A stretch of 47,019 bases of DNA from Planctomycetota bacterium. Its GTDB lineage: Bacteria; Planctomycetota; SZUA-567. The notes under the pieces were generated by a model. The model saw nothing but the letters and a program-made list of their open reading frames with translations. It searched no databases and was not told where the DNA came from. Shown piece by piece: positions 32,480 to 40,724 of the stretch (the first letter of the stretch is position 1; every line of letters begins with the position of its first letter). Where the stretch lies: positions 1 through 47,019 of the forward strand of contig JAISXA010000070.1 in assembly GCA_031270685.1 (NCBI GenBank), given 5' to 3'. A program made the position numbers and the translations under genes.

Positions 32480-35400
32480 CCGCTTCTCCGGCCTCCCAGC
32501 TTGAGGGAGTCGCCGCCGAACAGGTTCCTGACGCCGGCGAGGAACTGCCGGTTCGGTCGGACGGAATACCGGTCGCCGGCCCGCAATTCGACCATCCCCA
32601 AGGGTGAATACATCCGGAAAAACAACCGGGCGCGGCCGGAGTTTTCCTGTACTATCCGCTTGAGTTCGGCGATTTTTTCCTCGTCAAGGCCGGTCAGGGG
32701 CAGGGCGAGCTCGACCCTGGCCGTCAATTCCTCCTCCGCGCATTCGGCGGGCACCACCTTCTCCACCTTCAACGACAACTGGTCGCGCGACTTGTCCACC
32801 TGCGCCACCAGAAAGACCGTTCGCTCCGGGACGAGCAGATCGCGGCAAGCGCCGTAGACGCTGGCGAAGGCCACGCCGCCCACCTTGCCGTCGATGTCTT
32901 CGATGTCGAAGACGGCATAGCGGTTGTTGTTCTTGTCGTTTCGCGCCTGGACGCGGGTGAGCAGCCCCCCGACCACCACCGTGACGCCGGCCTCGTGGTC
33001 GGCGAGGTCCTTGATCCCGGCGGTGGCGAAGGACTTGATGCGGCCGGCATGCTCGGCGAGGGGATGCGAACTGGAGTAGAAGCCGAGAACCGCCTTTTCG
33101 AATTTCAGCTTTTGTTCGTCGCTCCACTCGGGAACCCGGGGCAGGCTCGGCCGCGGCAAGTTTTCCGGCGCGAAGGAGAACAATCCCAATTGGCCGGCCG
33201 CCTTCGCCTTGCGCTCGGCGGAACCGGCGGCGATCGCCGCTTCGAGGCCCGCCGCCGTTGAGGCGCGCCCCTCGCCGAAGCAGTCCATCGCCCCGGCCTT
33301 GACCAGCGCCTCCATTGCGCCCTTGTTCACCAGCCGTAGGTCCACCCGTTCGGTGAAATCGAACAGGTCGCGGAACCCGCCGTTTTCGCGGCGCTCGTTC
33401 TCTATCGCCTGCGCCGCGCCGTCGCCAAGACCCTTCACGGCGGAAAGGCCGAAACGGATGGAGCCGCCCTCCACCGAAAAGAACGCGTCCGACCGGTTGA
33501 CGTCAACCGGAAGCACCCTGATGCCCATGTCGTCGGCGTCGGCCATGTAGGTGACGATGTCGTCGGAGTCGCCCCGGCTGATCGTCAGCAGCGCCGCCAT
33601 GTATTCCTTGGGGAAATGACGCTTGAGGTATGCGGTCTGGTAGGCGATCAGGGCGTAGCATGCCGAATGCGACTTGTTGAAGCCGTAGCCGGCGAAGACC
33701 TGGATCTGGTCGAACACCTGTTCGGCCGTCTTCTCGCCGAGCGTCGGCGAACCCTGGCGAATGAACACCTCGCGGTACGACGCCATCAGCTTGGCGTCCT
33801 TCTTGCCCATCGCCCGGCGCATCAGGTCGCCTTCCGACAGGGTGAAGCCGGCCAGGTTCTGCGCCAACGCCTGGACCTGTTCCTGGTAGAGGATCAAGCC
33901 GTAGGTGTTGTTGAGGATAGGCTCCATGAGCGGATGCAGATAGCTGATCGGCTCCCGTCCGTTCTTGCGGTTGATGAAGCTGTCGAGGAACTGCATCGGC
34001 CCGGGGCGGTAGATCGCCACCGCCGCGACAAGATCCTCGAACATGTCCGGCTTGAGGCGGGAAAGAAGCTGGCGGAAGCCCCCGGACTCGAATTGGAACA
34101 CGCCCTTCGAATCGCCCCGGGAAAGCATGTCGAACGTCGGCTTGTCGTCGAGGGGAAGCGCGTCCAGGTCGATGTCGACGCCGCGCGTCCGCCGGATGAT
34201 CGCGACCGCGTTCTTGAGAAGCGACAGCGTCTCCAATCCCAGCACGTCGATCTTGCACAGGCCGAGTTTTTCCAGCGCTTTCATTTCGTATTGCGTGGTG
34301 ATTTCGCCGTCGCGCGCGGCGAGGGGGCCGTAGTCGGTGATCTTGCGGTCGGCGACAAGCACCCCGGCCGCGTGGATGCCGGTGTTGCGCATCACGCCCT
34401 CGAGCTCGCCGACATGGTCGAGCAGCGTTTTCACCTCCGGATCGTTGTCGTATTCCTCCTTGAGTTCGGGGATGGAGCCGAGGGCGGATGCGAGCGAGGT
34501 TTTGCCCTTTTCCGGCCTGAAGTCGCCGGGGACGAGTTTGGCCAGCGCATCGGCGCGCGGGAGCGGCACGCCCATGACCCTGCCCACGTCCCGGATGCCG
34601 GATTTCAGGGAAAGACAGCCGAAGGTTATGATCTTGGCGCAATGGTCGGCGCCGTGCGTTTCGATGATGTGGTTGACGACCTCCTGGCGGCGCTCCTTGT
34701 CGAAGTCGAGGTCGATGTCGGGCATTTCGTTCCTGCCCTCGTTCAGGAAACGCTCGAAGAACAGGTCGTACCTCAGAGGGTCGAGGTTGGTGATCCCCAG
34801 TCCGTAGGCGATGATCGAGCCGGCGGCGGAGCCGCGCCCGGGACCGACCGGAATGCCGCTTTCGCGGGCGAAATTAACCACGTCCCAGACGATGAGGAAA
34901 TATTCCGTGAAGCCCATCTTGACGATGACCGCCTTCTCCATTTCGAAGCGTTCCCGGATCTTGTCGGGCAGTGGGTCGCCGTAGCGTTTCTTGAGGCCGG
35001 AAACGCAGAGTTTTTCCATGTATTCCGGCGCGGTGAGGCCGTCCGGGATGGCGAGCCCGGGAAGGTGGAATTCGCCCAGCGGCAATTCGAGATTGCAGAG
35101 TCCGGCCACCCGCAGGGTGTTCTCGATCGCGTCCTCGTAGCCGGGCAGGGCGGCAAGCATCTCCGCGCCGGACTTGAGATGGGCGCCGCCGTCGGAATGC
35201 ATGCGCTGCGTGTCCGACAGGAGCTTTCCGGTGCTGATGCAGATCATGACGTCCTGGACGCCGTCCTGGCCGGGAAGGAGGTAGTGCGAATCCGCGGTGG
35301 CGACCAGGGGAATTCCCGTTTTGTCGGAAAGCTCGCGCATCGGCGCGAGCATCCGCTTCTGCTCCGGTATCCCGTTGTCCATGATCTCGAGGAAGAAATT

Positions 35401-35910
35401 CCCCTTGCCGAAGATGTCCTGGTATTCGAGCGCCGCCTTTTCGGCAAGGTCCATCCTGCCGGCGAGGAGCATTTGCGGGATTTCCCCCCGCAGACAGCCG
35501 GACAATGCGGCCACGCCGCCGTTCCACTCGCGGAGTATCGCCTTGTCGATGCGGGGATAAGTATAGAACCCGGTGAGAAAACCCTCCGTGCACAGCCGCG
35601 ACAGGTTCTGGTAACCTTCGTAGTTTCTGGCAAGGAGAGTCAGGTGGTTGTAGGCGTACTGGTCGCTTTTGCTCTTGTCGCGCCGGTCGCCGGGCGCGAC
35701 GTAGGCCTCGAAGCCGACCAGCGGCTTGATGCCCGCGCATTTGGCGGCGGTGTAAAGGTCGACGGCGCCGTACATGACGCCGTGGTCGGTGAGGGCGATG
35801 GCGGGCTGGCCCATCTCCTTGGCCCGGGCGACCATCTTGTCCACCAGCATAACGCCGTCCCGCGGCGAATAATGCGAGTGCACATGCAGATGCACGAAGG
35901 GAACGGTCAT
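32476..35910 (-). CDS. dnaE: DNA polymerase III alpha subunit
   Basis: This is the catalytic subunit of the replicative polymerase (1144 residues, DnaE1-type). It has an N-terminal PHP domain (FVHLHVHSHYSPRDG, TDHG) and the polymerase core with the catalytic aspartates in MPDIDLDFD (near 396). GPGRGSAAGSIIAYGLGITNLDPL, a beta-hairpin/HhH region and a C-terminal OB domain follow. In the PHP motif HxHSxYS the fifth residue is His instead of the common Glu. ATG 35910 has GGAG five bases upstream. An in-frame ATG at 35940 would add ten residues close to the upstream stop and is less likely. The 3' end overlaps the hybrid kinase start (ATGA). Confidence 0.98.
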   Translation of the reverse strand: MTVPFVHLHVHSHYSPRDGVMLVDKMVARAKEMGQPAIALTDHGVMYGAVDLYTAAKCAGIKPLVGFEAYVAPGDRRDKSKSDQYAYNHLTLLARNYEGYQNLSRLCTEGFLTGFYTYPRIDKAILREWNGGVAALSGCLRGEIPQMLLAGRMDLAEKAALEYQDIFGKGNFFLEIMDNGIPEQKRMLAPMRELSDKTGIPLVATADSHYLLPGQDGVQDVMICISTGKLLSDTQRMHSDGGAHLKSGAEMLAALPGYEDAIENTLRVAGLCNLELPLGEFHLPGLAIPDGLTAPEYMEKLCVSGLKKRYGDPLPDKIRERFEMEKAVIVKMGFTEYFLIVWDVVNFARESGIPVGPGRGSAAGSIIAYGLGITNLDPLRYDLFFERFLNEGRNEMPDIDLDFDKERRQEVVNHIIETHGADHCAKIITFGCLSLKSGIRDVGRVMGVPLPRADALAKLVPGDFRPEKGKTSLASALGSIPELKEEYDNDPEVKTLLDHVGELEGVMRNTGIHAAGVLVADRKITDYGPLAARDGEITTQYEMKALEKLGLCKIDVLGLETLSLLKNAVAIIRRTRGVDIDLDALPLDDKPTFDMLSRGDSKGVFQFESGGFRQLLSRLKPDMFEDLVAAVAIYRPGPMQFLDSFINRKNGREPISYLHPLMEPILNNTYGLILYQEQVQALAQNLAGFTLSEGDLMRRAMGKKDAKLMASYREVFIRQGSPTLGEKTAEQVFDQIQVFAGYGFNKSHSACYALIAYQTAYLKRHFPKEYMAALLTISRGDSDDIVTYMADADDMGIRVLPVDVNRSDAFFSVEGGSIRFGLSAVKGLGDGAAQAIENERRENGGFRDLFDFTERVDLRLVNKGAMEALVKAGAMDCFGEGRASTAAGLEAAIAAGSAERKAKAAGQLGLFSFAPENLPRPSLPRVPEWSDEQKLKFEKAVLGFYSSSHPLAEHAGRIKSFATAGIKDLADHEAGVTVVVGGLLTRVQARNDKNNNRYAVFDIEDIDGKVGGVAFASVYGACRDLLVPERTVFLVAQVDKSRDQLSLKVEKVVPAECAEEELTARVELALPLTGLDEEKIAELKRIVQENSGRARLFFRMYSPLGMVELRAGDRYSVRPNRQFLAGVRNLFGGDSLKLGGRRSG

Positions 35911-35949
35911 CGGGACTCCGGAGAATTGGGACAACCGCATGAATGCCGG

Positions 35950-36978
35950 CTACTTCACGCGTTCGACCTCGAAAAACAGGGTCGAGTCGGGCGGGATGAA
36001 GCCGTCGCCCGCGCCTTTCTTGCCGTAGGCCAGTTCCGGAGGCAGGATCAGGGCCCGCTTTTCGCCAACCTTCATGTCGAGAAGCGCCTCGTCCCACCCG
36101 GCGATCACCTTCCCCTTGCCGACGGGAAAAGAGAAGGGACCGCGGTCGACGGAGGAGTCGAAGATGCGGCCGTCCATGAAGCGCCCGGTATAATGCGCTT
36201 CGATGCCCTGGCCGGGACGCGGTTTGCCGCCCGCGCCCTCCTTGATCACCACGTATTTAAGGCCGGATTTCGTGGTCTTGGCCTGTTTCTCGAATTTCCG
36301 GATTTCCTTGCCGTATGCGCCCTGATTCTCCCTTTCCTGTTTGCGGGCGGCGGCGATGCGCGCCGCGTTGTCGCGTTGCAGATTCTTGAACTTTTCCTGA
36401 TCCACCTGGAACGCCTCGGCTTCGGGACCGACGCGGATAATGGATACCTTTTCCATCCTGTCGCCCTTGGCGATGGAGTTCACCACATCCTGACCGACCA
36501 CCACCTTGCCGAACACGGCGTGCTTGCCGTCGAGGTGGGGGGTGGGGACATGGGTGATGAAAAACTGGCTGCCGTTGGTGTCGGGACCGGCGTTGGCCAT
36601 CGAGAGGACCCCGGGCGAATCGTGGACCAGCCCGGGGATGATTTCATCCGGGAAGCTGTAGCCCGGCCCGCCGCTGCCGGAGCCGGTCGGGTCGCCGCCC
36701 TGGATCATGAAATCGGCGATGACCCGGTGAAAGGAAATTCCGTCGTAAAACGGCTGTCCGCGGCGCGAGGAGGTTTCCAGCCTTCCCTCGGCGAGGCCGA
36801 CGAAATTGGCGACGGTCAACGGCGCCTTTTCATAGAAAAGCCGGCAGATGACGACGCCCTTGTTGGTGTCGAATCTGGCGTAAAGACCTTCCGGAAGTTC
36901 GCCCGCCTTGACCGGGACGGCGAACAGCGCGAGGAGCGGGGCGATGGAGATCAGTGATGCACGGACACGTGTGTTCAT
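35950..36978 (-). CDS. Exported dual peptidyl-prolyl isomerase: cyclophilin fused to FKBP
   Basis: The 342-residue protein starts with a signal peptide ([26 protein letters not shown], cleavage near 25). A cyclophilin domain (about 30-195) shows [17 protein letters not shown] and [25 protein letters not shown] charged linker, likely helical (about 200-235), leads to an FKBP domain (about 238-342) with [16 protein letters not shown] and [24 protein letters not shown]. Both domains catalyse proline cis-trans isomerisation; together in one exported protein they probably help outer-membrane or periplasmic proteins fold. The cyclosporin-contact Trp is His, as in many bacterial cyclophilins. It lies 32 bases after folC and 39 before dnaE. 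Confidence 0.93.
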   Translation of the reverse strand: MNTRVRASLISIAPLLALFAVPVKAGELPEGLYARFDTNKGVVICRLFYEKAPLTVANFVGLAEGRLETSSRRGQPFYDGISFHRVIADFMIQGGDPTGSGSGGPGYSFPDEIIPGLVHDSPGVLSMANAGPDTNGSQFFITHVPTPHLDGKHAVFGKVVVGQDVVNSIAKGDRMEKVSIIRVGPEAEAFQVDQEKFKNLQRDNAARIAAARKQERENQGAYGKEIRKFEKQAKTTKSGLKYVVIKEGAGGKPRPGQGIEAHYTGRFMDGRIFDSSVDRGPFSFPVGKGKVIAGWDEALLDMKVGEKRALILPPELAYGKKGAGDGFIPPDSTLFFEVERVK

Positions 36979-37010
36979 GGCTATCCTTCAAAAAAGAGAC
37001 GGTGAACCCC

Positions 37011-38402
37011 TCAAACGATGAGAGCGGTATTGGCGGCGCGCCGGCTGGCCAGGGCGCGAATTTCGCCGGCGAGGTAAAAGCTGCCGAACGCGAGAATCAA
37101 CCCGTCCTCGGGGACGCGCTCGCGCGCCGCCTCCAGCGCCGCTTTCGGCGATTCGGCGATCAGCACGCCGCCCTGGTAGTCCTGCGCGTCGAGGATCGCC
37201 TTGATCTCCATGGGGGGGCAGGCGCGGGGCGAGTCGTAAGGGGCGGCGACAATCGTGCCGAACAGGGGCGCGAGAACCCTGAGCATGGTCCGGACGTCCT
37301 TGTCGGCCGCCGCGCCGAACACCAGCACGCGCTTCCTCGTGGAGAAGTTCCGCCTCATCGTTTCGGCGGCGGCCCACGCCGCCGCCGGGTTGTGTCCGCC
37401 GTCCACCACCACCCACGGCCGGTTGGAAAGCACTTCGAAACGCGCGGGGATGTTCATGGTCCGCCAGCCGTTTTTCAGCGCCCGGACGTCGAGCGGCCCT
37501 CGTCTGGAACCTTCCGCAAACAGTTCGATGAGGGCCAAGGCCAGCGCGGCGTTCTCGATTTGATGCTCTCCGAGAAGCGGCATGGAGATGTCGGGATAGA
37601 TCGCGCGCCAGGTCTCGAAATCGAGCCGCTGGCCGCGTTCCGGGCGGTCAATCGCGCTTCCCCCCTTGCGCGAACGCCAGGTTACGTCCCTGCCGATGCG
37701 GAAAAGCGGAGCGTCAAGCTCCGACGTCCTGGTCATGATCACCCCGAGGGCGCTCGGTTCGTTCACCGCGGAGGCGACGGGAACGTTTTTGCGGATAATG
37801 CCCGCCTTCTCCGCGGCGATGGAGGCGAGGTCGCTTCCGAGAATGTCCTCGTGGTCGCGGCTGATTGCCGTGATGCCGACCGCGACGACGGGAAGGCCGG
37901 GGAGGTTGGTGGCGTCAAGCCGGCCGCCGAGGCCGGTTTCAACGACCAGCGCCTCCATGCCGGCGGCATGGAACGATTGGAAGGCGATGGCGGTCAGCGC
38001 TTCAAAATAGCTGGGTTCGTGCCCGGCGGCGCGCATGTCCTCGGCCGCCTTCAGGACCGTCTTCGCGGCCAGAACGAACTGTCGTTCGCCGATCAGCCGG
38101 CGCCCGAGAAGAATGCGTTCGCGCAGGTTGTCGACGTGGGGAGAGGTGTACAACCCCACGCGCATCTTGGCCGCCGAGAGCGCGGCCGCGACCATGTGCG
38201 CGGTCGACCCCTTGCCCTTGGTTCCGGCGATGTGGACGACCGGCATGGTAAGATGGGGGGAGCCGATGCGGCGCATGAGGTTCGACATGCGTTCGGTGCC
38301 GAATCCGGCGGAGGAGAGCGCGGCCGGGTTGCGCTCGAAATTCATGAAGGTCTCAAGCCGCGAAACCGCTTCCTGATATTCCGTAACGGTGGTTGTGTCC
38401 AT
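37011..38402 (-). CDS. folC: Bifunctional folylpolyglutamate/dihydrofolate synthase
   Basis: FolC adds glutamate to dihydropteroate and to folates. The 463-residue protein has the Mur-ligase-like ATP loop HIAGTKGKGSTAH (58-69). It also shows YTSPHVDNLRERI, GLGGRLDATN, the HEDILGSDLASIAAEKAGIIRKN stretch and DGGHNPAAAWA near the C-terminal domain. The length is a little above the usual 420-430 residues. The start is the first ATG of the frame; upstream bases to the S41 protease stop number 21, so cotranscription is likely. No other folate gene is nearby. Confidence 0.94.
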   Translation of the reverse strand: MDTTTVTEYQEAVSRLETFMNFERNPAALSSAGFGTERMSNLMRRIGSPHLTMPVVHIAGTKGKGSTAHMVAAALSAAKMRVGLYTSPHVDNLRERILLGRRLIGERQFVLAAKTVLKAAEDMRAAGHEPSYFEALTAIAFQSFHAAGMEALVVETGLGGRLDATNLPGLPVVAVGITAISRDHEDILGSDLASIAAEKAGIIRKNVPVASAVNEPSALGVIMTRTSELDAPLFRIGRDVTWRSRKGGSAIDRPERGQRLDFETWRAIYPDISMPLLGEHQIENAALALALIELFAEGSRRGPLDVRALKNGWRTMNIPARFEVLSNRPWVVVDGGHNPAAAWAAAETMRRNFSTRKRVLVFGAAADKDVRTMLRVLAPLFGTIVAAPYDSPRACPPMEIKAILDAQDYQGGVLIAESPKAALEAARERVPEDGLILAFGSFYLAGEIRALASRRAANTALIV

Positions 38403-38423
38403 ATCGCTCCTGCCTTTACCCGC

Positions 38424-40592
38424 TTATTTCCCTTCCGCCACCAGGTCGCCCTCCGCCGCCTTGGCGCGATTCTCCAGCGCCGCCTTGGCGATCGCCGCGA
38501 AAAGCGGCGTATCCGGCAGACCGCCTATCGCCTCGCCGAGGGTCATCACCGCCTCCTGGATCTCGGGATTTTCCTCGAGATCGACATACCGGCTTTCGCC
38601 CTTGAAATCCCGGAGGTACGAAATGAGGCCGTACCGGATTTCCTTGCGCACCAGCTCGCGGTCGATTTTTTCCTTGGGATATTTCTCGACCAGCGCGTTG
38701 TGGAGTTGGTCGAAGTCCGGATAGGCCGAAGCGTCGAAGGCGTCGAACTCCAAAAGCCGGCGATAGGTTTGTTCGTGGCGTTCGAAGCGGTTGTCTTCCT
38801 CAAGCCAGAAATAGACGTCGTGCTGGTCGCGTATCTTCCCGCGCGCCTCGGCTTCGGCGAAGGAGAGGTCGAGTTCGGGAACGACGCGATCGGGCTCGAT
38901 TCCCTTCCGATGGATGGTTTCCCCGTTGGGGAGGTAGTATTTCGCCACCGTCAGCTTGATCCGCGCGCGGTCGCGCATGGTCCCGATGGGCATGAGGCTT
39001 TGCACCGACCCCTTGCCGTAGGTCTTGCGGCCGACGAGCGGCGCGCGCTTGTGGTCGCGCATGGCGCCGGCGACGATTTCCGCCGCCGAGGCGGTTCCCT
39101 CGTTCACCACCGCCACCACCGGGTTCCGGTAGAACGGCCGGCCGAATCCCGCCTTGTAGGTGGCGGTCCGGCGCTCGTTGCGGCGGCCGCGGCTGGAGAC
39201 GATGAGCTTGCTGTCGCCGATGAACAGCTTCGCCACGTCCACGCCGCTGATCATGACGCCGCCGGGATTGTAGGCCAGGTCGAGGATGACGCCCTTGACG
39301 CCCAGCCGGTTGAATTCGGTGAGCGCGTCCTTGACCATCCCGGCCGTGCTCTTGATGCGCCGGAACGGGTCGCCTTCGTTGAAGGAGTTGATCTTGATGT
39401 AGCCGATGTCTCCGGGCAGCGCCTGGGAGAGGACGGAATCGATCTGGACGATTTCGCGCTTCACCGGCACGGTGCGCGGCTCCTTCCAGTCGCGGCGGAG
39501 AACGCGGACCTTGACCGAGGTGTTGGGCTCGCCCTTGAGCATTTTGATGATGTCGTTCAGCTTCATCTCGGTGATGTCGACGTCGTCGACCCGGTCGATG
39601 ACGTCCATCGGCCGCAAGCCCGCCTGGTGGGCCGGCTTGTTGTACATCGGGGAGAGGATGGTGAAGCGGCTGTCGCGCATGCCCACATAGGCGCCGATGC
39701 CGCCGTAGTTGGCCTTGAGCTGGGTGTCGAAGTCGGCGTAGTCCTCCTCGTTCAGGTAGTCGTTGAACTGGTCGAGGGAATAGAGGAGCGCCTGGGCGCT
39801 CGTTTCGCCCAGGCTCTTCGGCTGCAGGCGCTTCACCTGCTCCTCGTCGTCCTCGTCGAAGGCGTAGAAATCGCGGACCTTCTGCACCACCTCGGAAAGG
39901 AGTTTGACCGTGAAATCGTCGCGGCGGACCTCGTCGTCGAGGCGGGCGTTGATCAGAAGAAGGTGGTTGGCGCGTTCGCCGACGGCGCCGGGCATTTCCG
40001 ACAGGTTCCGCACCTCGTCCCTGAGCGCCGGGAAGCGCTCGGTCTGCGCCAGCGCGAGAAGCGCCTCGGCGCGGGCGAGCGGGCTCGAACCGCGCAGGCG
40101 AATTTCCTCCAGGAGCGCGTAGGCCTGCGGCCGCGAGGAAAGCTTCCACAGATTGTACGCCAGTTCCACGCGCAGGCGCTCGGGAAGGCCGGGGCCGTCC
40201 ATCAATATGCCAAGACGCGCGGTCGCGTATTCGCCGCCCCACTTGCCCAGGAGTTGCGCCGCCTCGAGACGGCGCCCAAGGGGGCAGAGCTCGTCGAGGA
40301 TCGCCGCTTCCAGGGCGAGCGCGCCCTCGCGCTGGGATCCCAATTGCAGCAGCGCCGCTCCGGCGGCGAGGCGCGCGGGAACCGGTTGCGACCGGTCGGC
40401 GGCGATGGCCGCGATATCCTCTTCCGCCTGGGGACCGAGGCGTTTGAGGGCCATGGCGGCGTCCCAGACCGGCTCTTCGGGCGAAAGGGCCTGCGAGGCG
40501 AGAATGGCGTCGACCGCATCGTCGGCCGGCGCCGCCGTCGCGGCGAAAAGTGTGAAAACGGCGAGAAACAGCAAGGGGAGCGGTCGTTTCAT
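38424..40592 (-). CDS. S41 C-terminal processing protease with N-terminal helical repeats
   Basis: The 722-residue exported protease has a signal peptide (MKRPLPLLFLAVFTLFAATAAPADD). About 180 residues of HEAT/Armadillo-like helices follow, then a PDZ domain (about 290-375, YGGIGAYVGMRDSRFTILSPMYNKPAHQAGL). The S41 catalytic domain has Ser in NEGTASAAEIVAG and Lys in VGRKTYGKGSVQ. Such CtpA/Prc-type enzymes trim or degrade envelope proteins, and the helical part probably selects substrates or binds an adaptor. The helical N-domain makes it longer than typical CtpA proteins (about 430). It heads the minus-strand run towards folC and dnaE. Confidence 0.9.
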   Translation of the reverse strand: MKRPLPLLFLAVFTLFAATAAPADDAVDAILASQALSPEEPVWDAAMALKRLGPQAEEDIAAIAADRSQPVPARLAAGAALLQLGSQREGALALEAAILDELCPLGRRLEAAQLLGKWGGEYATARLGILMDGPGLPERLRVELAYNLWKLSSRPQAYALLEEIRLRGSSPLARAEALLALAQTERFPALRDEVRNLSEMPGAVGERANHLLLINARLDDEVRRDDFTVKLLSEVVQKVRDFYAFDEDDEEQVKRLQPKSLGETSAQALLYSLDQFNDYLNEEDYADFDTQLKANYGGIGAYVGMRDSRFTILSPMYNKPAHQAGLRPMDVIDRVDDVDITEMKLNDIIKMLKGEPNTSVKVRVLRRDWKEPRTVPVKREIVQIDSVLSQALPGDIGYIKINSFNEGDPFRRIKSTAGMVKDALTEFNRLGVKGVILDLAYNPGGVMISGVDVAKLFIGDSKLIVSSRGRRNERRTATYKAGFGRPFYRNPVVAVVNEGTASAAEIVAGAMRDHKRAPLVGRKTYGKGSVQSLMPIGTMRDRARIKLTVAKYYLPNGETIHRKGIEPDRVVPELDLSFAEAEARGKIRDQHDVYFWLEEDNRFERHEQTYRRLLEFDAFDASAYPDFDQLHNALVEKYPKEKIDRELVRKEIRYGLISYLRDFKGESRYVDLEENPEIQEAVMTLGEAIGGLPDTPLFAAIAKAALENRAKAAEGDLVAEGK

Positions 40593-40683
40593 AAATTATC
40601 CTCGGCGATCCCGTGCCAAAGGGATCAAATTCGCAGATGAACACGGATCAAAACAGACTCGCCAATGAACCCAACTTCCATCG

Positions 40684-40711
40684 ATTATTGACAAAAATCA
40701 TCGCAAGGCAA
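40684..40711 (-). promoter_or_regulatory. Candidate promoter for the S41 protease-folC-dnaE operon
   Basis: On the minus strand TTGCCT (40706-40711) and AATAAT (40684-40689) are separated by 16 bases, between the mutL stop and the S41 start. It precedes six same-strand genes (S41, folC, PPIase, dnaE, kinase, alaS) with gaps of 70 bases or fewer, ending at the hairpin at 26857. Confidence 0.4.
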
Positions 40712-40724
40712 GACGCTTGTTCCC

